In this document: positions 7,902 through 15,012 of the stretch, piece by piece
Numbering within the stretch: position 1 is the stretch's first letter
How the letters are laid out: every line of letters starts with the position of its first letter
NCBI GenBank assembly: GCA_964633825.1
Contig: CAZWHE010000091.1
Span: 1 to 16,265, forward strand
Source of the DNA: CAZWHE01 sp964633825
Lineage (GTDB): Bacteria > Planctomycetota > B15-G4 > CAYZWU01
Reading direction: 5' to 3'
DNA length: 16,265 bases
Made by a program: the position numbers and the translations under genes
Notes under the pieces: generated by a model
What the model was told of the DNA's origin: nothing
The model's database searches: none
What the model saw: only the letters and a program-made list of their open reading frames with translations

Positions 7902-8405
7902 TCACTGCGTGCGCTCTCCGGCGCGCTGCCGGTACTCTTCCAGAATCCTGTCCGCGTTGTCGGACGTTACGCGGAAATGATATTCACCGTCGATTTCCAT
8001 GACGGGCGCTTCGGTGCATGCGCCGAGGCATTCCACCTCGCCCAGCGCGAAGACGCCGTCGGCCGTCGTCTCCCCCGCCTTGATTTCGAGCTTCTTCTCC
8101 AGGTGCCCGCGGAGGGAGCTGCTCCCGTTGAGATGGCAGGAGAGATTCTTGCAGACGTTGACGTGGAAGCGCCCTTCTTCGGTTTTCCTGAACATCGTGT
8201 AAAACGACATGGTTCCGAAGATCTCGGCGGGGGGCACATGGAGGAGCTCGCCGAGCCGGATGAGCGATTCTTCGGAGATATAGCCGAAATCTTCCTGGAC
8301 GAGATGAAGGGCCGGAACGATGGCGGCGTGAGGATCGGGGTAATGATCCTTGAGCTCCGTGATTCCGGCTTCCAGCCTGTCTGAAAAGATTTTTCGATCG
8401 TCCAT
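7902..8405 (-). CDS. nuoE: NADH-quinone oxidoreductase subunit E (2Fe-2S, thioredoxin-like)
   Basis: This is the 24-kDa-type subunit of the NADH module, holding the two-iron cluster N1a. It has 167 residues. The N-terminal helical part (about 8-75) contains HLVQEDFGYISEE and the IFGTMSFYTMF segment. The thioredoxin-like part has the ligand pattern C85-x4-C90 (VCKNLSC) and C126-x3-C130 (ECLGAC). The same fold occurs in NAD-linked hydrogenases and formate dehydrogenases, but the flanking nuoD and nuoF make complex I certain. The ATG follows the nuoD stop by only 4 nt. Confidence 0.98.
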   Translation of the reverse strand: MDDRKIFSDRLEAGITELKDHYPDPHAAIVPALHLVQEDFGYISEESLIRLGELLHVPPAEIFGTMSFYTMFRKTEEGRFHVNVCKNLSCHLNGSSSLRGHLEKKLEIKAGETTADGVFALGEVECLGACTEAPVMEIDGEYHFRVTSDNADRILEEYRQRAGERTQ

Positions 8406-8409
8406 CGCG

Positions 8410-9618
8410 CTACCTGTCCACTTCTCCCATCACGAAGTCGAGAGATCCGATGATGGCGGTCATGTCCGCCAGCAGCCGCCCCTTCGCCATTCCGGGCAGG
8501 GCCTGGAGGTTGGTGAAGGACGGGGACCTGATCCGGAGCCGGTAGGGGCTCGTGCCGCCCCGGGAAACGATGTAAAAGCCCAGCTCCCCCTTCGGGGCTT
8601 CGGTGCCTAGGTAAACCTCGCCGGCCGGGACGCGGAGGTCGGTCACGATCTTGAACTGGTGGATCAGCTCCTCCATGTTTTCATAAACACGTCCTTTGGG
8701 GGGGAGGATATATTTCCGGGCCTGGTCGGTGAAAAGCGGGCCGTCCGGGAGCTTGTCCACGGCCTGGCGGACGATCCGGACGCTCTGGCGCATCTCCTCG
8801 AGACGGACGAGGTACCTGTCGTAGGCGTCGCCCACTGTCCCCACGGGGATGTCGAAGTCAAAATCGCCGTAAGCGAGGTAGGGGGTTTTCTTGCGGAGGT
8901 CGAAATCCACGCCCGATCCCCTCAAATTCGGGCCGGTGAGCCCCAGGTCGACGGCGTCCTCCTTCGAGATCACGGCCACGCCGCGCGTCCTCTCCCACCA
9001 GATCCGGTTTTTTGTGAGAAGCCGCTCGCATTCATTGAGCGCCCGCGGGAAGGTCTCGGTGAATTTTCTGATCCTGTCGACGGTGGAGGGCTCGAAGTCG
9101 CCGGCAAGACCGCCAAAACGGGCGAACATGTTGTTCATCCTGAGGCCCGAGAATTCGTCGAAAATGTCGTAGATCTCTTCCCTCTCCTTGAAGGAGACGA
9201 AATAGACCGTGATGGCGCCGAGATCGATGGCCGACGTTCCGATCCAGATCAGGTGGGATGCGATGCGCGAAAGCTCGCAGATGATCGTTCTCAGATATCG
9301 GCATCGTTCGGTCAAATCGATGCCGAGAAGCTTCTCCACGGCGAGAGCGTAGCCGATGTTGTTGGCCATCGATGCCAGGTAATCGAGCCTGTCGGTGAAG
9401 ACGATGAACTGCTGGTAGGTCAGATGTTCGCCGTGTTTTTCCTTGCCCCGGTGAAGGAAACCGACCACGGGCTCCGCATCGACGATCCTCTCTCCCTCGA
9501 GAGTGAGGATGACCTGGAGCACGCCGTGCGTGGCCGGGTGCTGTGGCCCCATGTAGAGGGTCGTCCGCTCGACATCGAAAGCGCTGTCCGTTCCCATGGC
9601 GGCTTTGGTTTCGCTCAT
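8410..9618 (-). CDS. nuoD: NADH-quinone oxidoreductase subunit D (49-kDa type)
   Basis: This peripheral subunit forms the quinone-binding cavity with NuoB. It has 402 residues. The N-terminal loop MGPQHPATHGV places H27 and H31 where the quinone-site histidines lie, and DYLASM gives Y80, the partner tyrosine. The region GFLHRGKEKHGEHLTYQQ replaces the frequent GMEK by GKEK. The C-terminal part ends in the usual GSLDFVMGEVDR. NuoC and NuoD are separate genes here, not fused as in E. coli. The ATG overlaps the nuoC stop (ATGA). Confidence 0.98.
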   Translation of the reverse strand: MSETKAAMGTDSAFDVERTTLYMGPQHPATHGVLQVILTLEGERIVDAEPVVGFLHRGKEKHGEHLTYQQFIVFTDRLDYLASMANNIGYALAVEKLLGIDLTERCRYLRTIICELSRIASHLIWIGTSAIDLGAITVYFVSFKEREEIYDIFDEFSGLRMNNMFARFGGLAGDFEPSTVDRIRKFTETFPRALNECERLLTKNRIWWERTRGVAVISKEDAVDLGLTGPNLRGSGVDFDLRKKTPYLAYGDFDFDIPVGTVGDAYDRYLVRLEEMRQSVRIVRQAVDKLPDGPLFTDQARKYILPPKGRVYENMEELIHQFKIVTDLRVPAGEVYLGTEAPKGELGFYIVSRGGTSPYRLRIRSPSFTNLQALPGMAKGRLLADMTAIIGSLDFVMGEVDR

Positions 9619-10169
9619 CGGTCTTCCCGCCCTTCTCCGGTCCGCTTCTGGTGCATCGACCCGGCGCTCTTTTCGGGAAACCTTTCTTTGTACAGCTTGT
9701 CGGGTTCGATGCCGGTGAGCGGGAAATCCTTGCGCAGGCAGTGGTGTTCGAACTCGGCGGGCATGAGGATCCTCTTCAGATCGGGGTGGCCGGTGAAGCG
9801 AATGCCCATCATGTCGAATGCCTCGCGCTCGTGCCAGTCGGCCGTTCCGTAGATGTGCGTGACCGACGGGATCTCATGTTTGTCGCCCTGGGCGAAGGAT
9901 TTGATTCTGACGGTTTCACCGGTTTCGAGGCATCGGAGGTGGTAGATCACGTCGAAGCGGGGTTCCTTCGGAAACTCGTCCACGGCGCAGAGATCGATGA
10001 GCATATCGCAGCAAATCCCAGGACCTTCCTTGAGAGAGGCGAGGAGGTCGATCAGATCCGAGGCGTGGACCCGCGCCGTGGGCACGCCCTCCGCCGAGGA
10101 GGGCAGGACCTTGCCGTTGCGGGCGATCACTCTTTTTTCGAAGCTTTTTGAAAGCTCTGTTTCGTTCAT
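9615..10169 (-). CDS. nuoC: NADH-quinone oxidoreductase subunit C (30-kDa type)
   Basis: This is a cofactor-free peripheral subunit that scaffolds NuoB, D and I. It has 184 residues. The family signature runs at about 114-152: REAFDMMGIRFTGHPDLKR, then ILMP and LRKDFPLTG. The normally conserved EGHPLRKD is read here as EHHCLRKD (residues 141-148), so the glycine and proline are replaced. The N-terminal third is weakly conserved, as usual. The ATG lies 19 nt after the nuoB stop with only a weak GGAT ribosome site. The stop overlaps nuoD by four bases. Confidence 0.96.
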   Translation of the reverse strand: MNETELSKSFEKRVIARNGKVLPSSAEGVPTARVHASDLIDLLASLKEGPGICCDMLIDLCAVDEFPKEPRFDVIYHLRCLETGETVRIKSFAQGDKHEIPSVTHIYGTADWHEREAFDMMGIRFTGHPDLKRILMPAEFEHHCLRKDFPLTGIEPDKLYKERFPEKSAGSMHQKRTGEGREDR

Positions 10170-10188
10170 AACATCCGGATCAATCGAA

Positions 10189-10659
10189 TCAGGGTTTCAG
10201 TTTTTCTTTCCAGATCTTGTCCTGCAGTTTCATGATCGTGTCGATCACGGCATCGGGCCTTGGGGGACAGCCCGGAATGTAAAAGTCAACGGGAATGATC
10301 GAGTCCACGCCCTGGACGACCGAATAGTTCCGGTAGAGACCGCCTGACGAAGCGCAGACCCCCATGGAGATGACCCATTTAGGATCGGGCATCTGTTCAT
10401 ATATCTGCCTGACGATGGGCGCCATTTTCCAGGTCACCGTGCCGGCCACGATCATCACGTCGCTCTGACGCGGGGAGAAACGGAAGACCTCGGCTCCGAA
10501 ACGGGCGATGTCGAACCGGGGTCCCGCCATGGCCATCATTTCGATGGCGCAGCACGAGAGCCCCATCGGCATGGGCCAGAGGGAATTCTTCCGCGCCCAG
10601 TTGACGAGCTTTTCCAGCGGGAAAATCATGATCTCGGGCAGATGTTTTTCTATTCCCAT
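10189..10659 (-). CDS. nuoB: NADH-quinone oxidoreductase subunit B
   Basis: This subunit holds the terminal cluster N2, which reduces quinone. It has 156 residues from ATG 10659. Ligands are the adjacent C36-C37 (GLSCCAIEMM), C102 (GVCASSGG) and C131 (PGCPPRP), the complete N2 set. FDIARFGAE and YSVVQGVDSIIPVDFYIPG are typical. Residue W77 in GTVTWKMAP stands where N, K or similar is often found. The open frame extends 73 codons further upstream, but this is out-of-frame nuoA sequence. The true start overlaps the nuoA end by 10 bases (ATGGGAATAG). Confidence 0.98.
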   Translation of the reverse strand: MGIEKHLPEIMIFPLEKLVNWARKNSLWPMPMGLSCCAIEMMAMAGPRFDIARFGAEVFRFSPRQSDVMIVAGTVTWKMAPIVRQIYEQMPDPKWVISMGVCASSGGLYRNYSVVQGVDSIIPVDFYIPGCPPRPDAVIDTIMKLQDKIWKEKLKP

Positions 10660-11021
10660 TTCAGGGCCCCCTTGCGCCAGGCGTAGATCAATCCCAGGCC
10701 GAGAATGAGAATAAAAAGAAGCATTTCCATAAGCCCGAAGCTTCCCAGGCTCCGCAGGTTGATCGCCCAGGGAAAGAGGAAGACAACCTCGATATCGAAG
10801 AGGAGAAAGAGGACGGCCGTCACATAGAAACCGAGTGAGAAACGTCTGCGGGCGGTGTGGGCGGGCTTCATGCCGCATTCGTATGGAGACATTTTGTCTT
10901 TATGATCAACTCCCCTGCCGAATAAACGGGACGCGACGAGGATAAAAATCGCAAAGCCCAGAACCGCGGCAAGGAGTATGAGAATGGGAATATATTCCAT
11001 CAGCGTGATGTTCTCGTCCAT
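10650..11021 (-). CDS. nuoA: NADH-quinone oxidoreductase subunit A
   Basis: This is a small three-helix subunit at the joint of the peripheral and membrane arms. It has 123 residues from ATG 11021. Helices lie at about 10-33, 62-84 and 96-115. The loop motif YECGM (47-51) and the acidic pair D76/E78 in LLFDIEVVFLFPWA are the family hallmarks. A GTG six codons upstream (11039) is in frame but has no ribosome site, whereas GGGACGAG precedes the chosen ATG. A third option, ATG at 11000, would shorten the protein by seven residues. This is the first gene of the nuo run and lies behind its own promoter. Confidence 0.96.
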   Translation of the reverse strand: MDENITLMEYIPILILLAAVLGFAIFILVASRLFGRGVDHKDKMSPYECGMKPAHTARRRFSLGFYVTAVLFLLFDIEVVFLFPWAINLRSLGSFGLMEMLLFILILGLGLIYAWRKGALKWE

Positions 11022-11053
11022 CTTGCTCGTCCCGGACACTTTATTGTTAACTG

Positions 11054-11111
11054 CAAGATTGGCTCCGTAAGGACGGATAGGGAACAGCCTGATATGAGCG
11101 GAGCCAACTTG
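11054..11111 (-). promoter_or_regulatory. Stem-loop in the nuo 5' leader
   Basis: On the transcribed strand CAAG-TTGGCTCCG (11111-11099) pairs with CGGAGCCAA-CTTG (11067-11054). This forms a 13-bp stem with one bulged base at 11058 and a 31-nt loop. No U-run follows, so it is not an intrinsic terminator. It lies between the predicted promoter and the nuoA start, so it should be transcribed. I recognise no known riboswitch core in the loop. Roles in mRNA stability or translation control of nuoA are possible. A small non-coding palindromic repeat is an alternative. Confidence 0.6.
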
Positions 11112-11137
11112 TTATTAGATTTAGAAATAAGTCACTG

Positions 11138-11166
11138 CTTATAGCGTTCTCTTCTTTTGAAGTCAA
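11138..11166 (-). promoter_or_regulatory. Predicted sigma70-type promoter for the nuo operon
   Basis: The minus strand reads TTGACT (11166-11161), a 17-base spacer, and TATAAG (11143-11138). Each hexamer differs from consensus at one position, and the spacing is ideal. It lies in the only sizeable gap of the window, about 20 bases beyond the fmdB-like stop. Transcription would start near 11133-11131 and give a leader of about 110 nt. A short dyad ATAAG-N6-CTTAT (11142-11127) overlaps the -10 and start region and could be an operator, but its arms are only five bases. The call comes from motif match and position; no start-site data are available. Confidence 0.65.
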
Positions 11167-11186
11167 CAGCCTCTTTTTTGCTGATA

Positions 11187-11477
11187 TCAGGAAGCCGCTT
11201 TGGTTTTTTTGGCCGGTTTGACCGGGCTTTCTTTGTTTTTGCTTACAGTGGAGATTTTTGTCAAATCCTTGTTGGCATCTGCTTTGTACGAATCGCTTCT
11301 GTAATCGGTTTCATAGAAACCGGTCCCCTTGAAGATGATTCCTGAACCGTTGCCGATGAGACGTTTCAATTTGAACCGGCCGCAGCCGGGACATTTCTTT
11401 TTCGGGCCGGAAGTAATGGATTGAAACTTTTCGAATTCATATCCGCAGGCTTCACAGGCGTAATCATAGGTCGGCAT
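11187..11477 (-). CDS. FmdB-family zinc-ribbon protein
   Basis: This is a 96-residue protein that begins MPTYDYACEACGYEFEKFQS, the hallmark of the FmdB/putative regulatory zinc-ribbon family. Four cysteines, C8 and C11, then C29 and C32 (CPGC), form a single zinc ribbon. The stretch GSGIIFKGTGFYETDY (about 45-59) is the conserved family segment after the ribbon. The C-terminal third is low-complexity and Lys-rich. ATG 11477 is chosen over the frame's earlier start at 11525. It matches the family N-terminus exactly, has a GGGAGA ribosome site, and lies 26 nt beyond the grpE stop. The biochemical role of the family is not firmly known. It is probably co-transcribed with grpE. Confidence 0.9.
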   Translation of the reverse strand: MPTYDYACEACGYEFEKFQSITSGPKKKCPGCGRFKLKRLIGNGSGIIFKGTGFYETDYRSDSYKADANKDLTKISTVSKNKESPVKPAKKTKAAS

Positions 11478-11503
11478 TTTCGTCTCCCGCGTATCAATTT
11501 CGT

Positions 11504-12106
11504 TCAGTCGTCGTTTTTTTCGCAATCTTTCGTTTGGGCTTCGGGTTCGTTGGGGATTCTCGAGACGCTCACCGTGGCGGGCCGGAGGAGCCGATCATAG
11601 AGCATGTAGCCCTTTTTGAACTCCTCTAATACGGTTTTGTCGGGAAGATCGGGGTTGTCCTTTTCCATGATGGCGTCGTGAAGATTGGGATCGAAAGGTT
11701 TTTCCTGAGCTTCGATCGGCTCGACGCCATGGTTGGACAGTGCGGCCTGGAGCCCTTCCCGGATCATACGGAATCCCTTGACAAAATCATTCTCCAGGTC
11801 GGAGACGGCGTCGAGGGCTCTCTCGAAATCGTCGAGAACAGACAGGAGCTCGAGCGCCAAGGGTTTGATCGAGTACCTTTGGATTTCGCTGATCTCCTTT
11901 TGAATCCGCTTCTGATAGTTTGAGAATTCGGCTGTTTTTCTCTGGAGACGGTCCTTGTATTCCTCGATCCGGTCTTCCGGTTTTTCGTCTTCTCTTTGTG
12001 GGATTTCGGCCGAGGGGGAAGGCTCCTTTTTCTTGTCCCCCTTTTCAGATGTCTTGATCGAGGCGCGGGCCTCTTTTTTTGTTTTTTTCTTTTTCCTCGG
12101 ATTCAT
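11504..12106 (-). CDS. grpE: Nucleotide exchange factor GrpE
   Basis: This cytoplasmic dimeric co-chaperone releases ADP from DnaK. It has 200 residues. The N-terminus (about 1-40) is disordered and very Lys-rich. A long helix/coiled coil (about 44-95) contains AEFSNYQKRIQKE and LLSVLDDFERAL. The C-terminal beta domain carries FDPNLHDAIM and GYMLYDRLLRPATVSVS, the DnaK-contact signature. The start codon is followed by runs of A encoding KKKKTKK. The ribosome site GAGGG lies about 11 nt upstream of the ATG. The gene follows dnaJ by 30 nt, in the reverse of the common grpE-dnaK-dnaJ order, and no dnaK is in view. Confidence 0.96.
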   Translation of the reverse strand: MNPRKKKKTKKEARASIKTSEKGDKKKEPSPSAEIPQREDEKPEDRIEEYKDRLQRKTAEFSNYQKRIQKEISEIQRYSIKPLALELLSVLDDFERALDAVSDLENDFVKGFRMIREGLQAALSNHGVEPIEAQEKPFDPNLHDAIMEKDNPDLPDKTVLEEFKKGYMLYDRLLRPATVSVSRIPNEPEAQTKDCEKNDD

Positions 12107-12136
12107 AGCCGGTTGTCCCTCGGGTCCAAGAGAGGA

Positions 12137-13282
12137 TCACTTCCCGTTTTCGAAGATTTTCTTAACCTTTTTAAAGAAAGACTTTCGTTCCGGTGTCACG
12201 TTTTTTTCTTCTGTGGCCGCAAACTCCTTGAGCAGTTCTTTTTGACGGGCCGTGAGCTTGTGCGGCACCTCTATCTTGACGCGCACCAGGAGGTCGCCCT
12301 TTCCGCGGCCGTAAACATCGGGCATGCCGAGCTTCTTCAACCGGAAGATTTTGCCTGTTTGCGTGCCCGTCGGGATCTTCAACGATGCCGTGCCCGATAT
12401 GGTTGGGACATCGATCTCTGTTCCGAGAGCGGCCTGGGAGAAGCTGATCGGGACCTCGCAGATCAGATTGTCTCCGTCCCTGTCGAAAAGAGGGTGAGAA
12501 CGAACCCTGATGATGCAATAGAGATCCCCCCTGGGACCGCTGTTGTAACCGGGTTCTCCTTCGCCGCTGACCCGCATCTGGGTCCCGTCGTGAACGCCGG
12601 CGGGCACATGGACCGTGATCCGTCTTTTTTTCGGGCTCCGGCCCGTGCCGCGGCAGTAGGTACAAGGCTTTTCGACGACCTCCCCCGCTCCGCTGCATGT
12701 GGGGCAAACCGTTCTCAGCGCAAAGAATCCCTGGGATTGCTGTACCTGACCGGCGCCCCGGCAAGTGGAGCAGACGGCAACCGAGGTTCCGGGAGCCGCT
12801 CCTGTTCCGTTGCAGTTGTTGCAGATCTCCTTCCGGTTCAGGTCGATGGTCTTGTCAACGCCGGTGAAAGCATCGGACAACGAGATCTGCACCTCGCATT
12901 TCAGGCTGGCTCCACGGCTGGGCCGTGTTCTCGAACCTCGTCTCGATGTTCCCTGGCCGAAGAAATCGTCGAAAAAGGAGCCTCCTCCGAAGATATCGCC
13001 GAACATTGAAAAGATATCCTCGAAACTGGCAAAGCCGCGCTGATAGCCGCCTCGATCAAGACCTTCATGGCCGAACTGATCATAAATGCGGCGTTTTTCC
13101 GAATCGTTGAGGACCTCGTATGCTTCGGAAGCTTCTTTGAATTTGTTGGCAGCGCCCGAGTCTCCCTTGTTTCTGTCCGGATGATACTTGAGAGCGAGCT
13201 TTCTGTAAGCTTTTTTAAGCTCCGCGGCATCTGCGTTGCGATTGACGCCAAGGACTTCGTAGTAGTCTCTTTTCTGGGCCAT
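12137..13282 (-). CDS. dnaJ: Chaperone protein DnaJ (class I Hsp40)
   Basis: DnaJ delivers unfolded substrates to DnaK and stimulates its ATPase. It has 381 residues. The J domain (about 5-70) has the HPD motif at 34-36. A Gly/Phe-rich linker spans about 78-112. The zinc domain has all four CxxCxGxG repeats, starting at C154, C171, C193 and C207. The two C-terminal beta domains and dimer tail follow. The family start MAQKRDYYEVLGV fixes the ATG, although the best ribosome site (GGGAG) is about 11 nt away and partly able to pair with TCCC nearer the ATG. The gene lies 74 nt after groEL2, with a strong hairpin in the gap. Confidence 0.97.
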   Translation of the reverse strand: MAQKRDYYEVLGVNRNADAAELKKAYRKLALKYHPDRNKGDSGAANKFKEASEAYEVLNDSEKRRIYDQFGHEGLDRGGYQRGFASFEDIFSMFGDIFGGGSFFDDFFGQGTSRRGSRTRPSRGASLKCEVQISLSDAFTGVDKTIDLNRKEICNNCNGTGAAPGTSVAVCSTCRGAGQVQQSQGFFALRTVCPTCSGAGEVVEKPCTYCRGTGRSPKKRRITVHVPAGVHDGTQMRVSGEGEPGYNSGPRGDLYCIIRVRSHPLFDRDGDNLICEVPISFSQAALGTEIDVPTISGTASLKIPTGTQTGKIFRLKKLGMPDVYGRGKGDLLVRVKIEVPHKLTARQKELLKEFAATEEKNVTPERKSFFKKVKKIFENGK

Positions 13283-13316
13283 CTGGGAAGACGCTCCCTG
13301 TCGGTTATTTGTATAA

Positions 13317-13347
13317 GCAGCGCAGCGGGATCGGCCCGCTGCGCTGC
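13317..13347 (-). terminator. Strong hairpin between groEL2 and dnaJ (possible partial terminator)
   Basis: GCAGCGCAGCGGG pairs perfectly with CCCGCTGCGCTGC, giving a 13-bp GC-rich stem with a five-base loop. It begins 9 nt beyond the groEL2 stop. Downstream in the transcript is TTATACAAAT, only a weak U-tract. It may therefore end some transcripts, or stabilise the groEL2 3' end while dnaJ-grpE is read through at lower level. No clear promoter for dnaJ is seen after it. The structure is plain in the sequence; the function is inferred. Confidence 0.6.
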
Positions 13348-13356
13348 GACATTTTC

Positions 13357-14964
13357 TTAAGCGATAGCGCCTTCGATCTCTTCTTTGTCGTCCTTCAGGT
13401 CCGTGACCAATGTCTCTGTCGTCAACAGGAGCCCGGAGACCGATGCCGCATTCTGGAGGGAACAGCGAACCACTTTGGCGGGATCGATGATACCTGATTT
13501 CAGGAGATCTTCGAACTCACCGGTGAGGGCGTTGAAACCGAAGCTTCTTTTTCTCTTTTCCACGATCTCCTGGACGACGACGGAACCGTCGCGGCCGGCG
13601 TTTGCGGCGATGCGTCGCAGGGGTTCCTCGACGGCGCGGCGGATCACGTTGCGGCCGAACTTCTCTTCACCCTTGAGCTTGAGCTCGTCGATCAGGGGGA
13701 GACATCGGATAAAAGCGGTTCCTCCGCCCGGAACGATTCCCTCTTCCACGGCCGCGCGCGTGGCATTGAGCGCATCCTCGACGCGGGCTTTCTTTTCCTT
13801 CATGGATGTTTCCGTATGAGCGCCCACATGGATGATGGCAACCCCGCCGACCAGCTTGGCAAGCCTCTCCTGCAGCTTTTCGCGGTCATAGTCGGAAGTG
13901 GACTGTTCGATCTGGTTTCGAATCTGGGTGATGCGCCTCTCGATATCGGTCTTCTTGCCCGATCCCTGGATGAGGGTCGTGTTGTCCTTGTCCACCGTGA
14001 TTTTCTTGGCGCGGCCGAGCATGTCGAGTGTCATGTTTTCGAGGTCGATTCCCATCTCTTCGGACACGCACTGGCCCCCAGTGAGAACGGCGATATCTGC
14101 CAGGATCGCCTTGCGTCTGTCACCGAAAGCGGGCGCTTTGGCCGCCACAACGTTCAGTGTGCCCCGAAGCTTGTTCACCACCAGTGTGGCCAGCGCTTCG
14201 CTTTCCACGTCCTCGGCTATGATGAGAAGAGGCTTTCCTGTTTTGGCCGTGGCTTCGAGGATCGGGAGGAGAGGGCGCATGTTGGAGATCTTTTTCTCAT
14301 GGATGAGTATGTAGGCGTTCTCCAGCTCCGCTGTCATGTTCTGCACGTTGTTGATGAAGTAGGGGGAGAGATATCCCTTGTCGAACTGCATCCCCTCAAC
14401 GATCTCGAGCTCCGTTTTTGTGGTTTTTGATTCTTCGACGGTGATGACGCCGTCCTGGCCGACCTTTTCCATGGCATCGGCCATGAGATTGCCGATCGAT
14501 TCGTCGTTGTTGGATGAAACCGTCCCGACCTGAGCGATCTCCTTCTTGTCCTTGATTTTCTTGGATATGCGGGCGATTTCCCCGGTGACGGTGGCGACCG
14601 TTCTGTCGATGCCACGCTTGAGGGCCATCGGGTTGACTCCGGAGGTGATGTATTTCAATCCCTCCGAATAAATGGCCCGCGCCAGGACCGTGGCCGTTGT
14701 CGTACCGTCGCCGGCGTCGTCGTTGGTCTTCGAAGCCACCTCGTTGGCAAGCTTGGCTCCCATATTTTCAAAGGGATCTTCCAGCTCGATCTCCTTGGAG
14801 ACGGTCACGCCGTCTTTGGTGACCTGGGGCGAGCCGAAAGATTTATTCAGGATGACATTGTGCCCCGATGGTCCCAGGGTGATTTCCACGGTGCGGGCGA
14901 GTTTTTCTATCCCCTTCAGGATCTTACGCCTCGCGTCCTCGTCAAAAAGCAACTGCTTGGCCAT
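13357..14964 (-). CDS. groEL: Chaperonin GroEL, second paralogue without Gly-Gly-Met tail
   Basis: This is a 60-kDa chaperonin that folds proteins inside a double ring in an ATP cycle with GroES. It has 535 residues. The nucleotide site is intact: GDGTTTATVLA (about 85-95, with the metal-binding D86) and the hydrolytic aspartate D397 in ARVEDALNATRAAVEEG. The apical domain holds IIAEDVESEALATLVVNKLRG at about 248-268. The equatorial C-terminal part keeps the common LQNAASVSGLLLTTE. The protein ends DKEEIEGAIA with no GGM repeats, unlike most GroELs and unlike the first copy here. The start has GGAG seven bases before ATG and lies 48 nt after groES. It is clearly not a recent duplicate of the upstream copy. 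Confidence 0.97.
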   Translation of the reverse strand: MAKQLLFDEDARRKILKGIEKLARTVEITLGPSGHNVILNKSFGSPQVTKDGVTVSKEIELEDPFENMGAKLANEVASKTNDDAGDGTTTATVLARAIYSEGLKYITSGVNPMALKRGIDRTVATVTGEIARISKKIKDKKEIAQVGTVSSNNDESIGNLMADAMEKVGQDGVITVEESKTTKTELEIVEGMQFDKGYLSPYFINNVQNMTAELENAYILIHEKKISNMRPLLPILEATAKTGKPLLIIAEDVESEALATLVVNKLRGTLNVVAAKAPAFGDRRKAILADIAVLTGGQCVSEEMGIDLENMTLDMLGRAKKITVDKDNTTLIQGSGKKTDIERRITQIRNQIEQSTSDYDREKLQERLAKLVGGVAIIHVGAHTETSMKEKKARVEDALNATRAAVEEGIVPGGGTAFIRCLPLIDELKLKGEEKFGRNVIRRAVEEPLRRIAANAGRDGSVVVQEIVEKRKRSFGFNALTGEFEDLLKSGIIDPAKVVRCSLQNAASVSGLLLTTETLVTDLKDDKEEIEGAIA

Positions 14965-15012
14965 TTTTATTCTCCGTCTATGGTTAAAGTGCTGTCTTGA
15001 TTTCGGTCCGTC

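Noticed and set aside
8659..9852. Plus-strand open frame of 397 codons antisense to nuoD/nuoC
   Set aside because: It crosses a gene boundary antisense to two certain genes and its composition is that of a shadow frame.
10660..10878. N-terminal extension of nuoB by 73 codons
   Set aside because: The extension is Arg/Pro/Ser-rich out-of-frame nuoA sequence; NuoB homologues begin near the MGIEKHLP start.
11054..11111. Reading the nuo leader stem as a Rho-independent terminator for the FmdB-like gene
   Set aside because: The loop is 31 nt long and the stem is not followed by a U-run on the transcribed strand; a promoter lies upstream of it.
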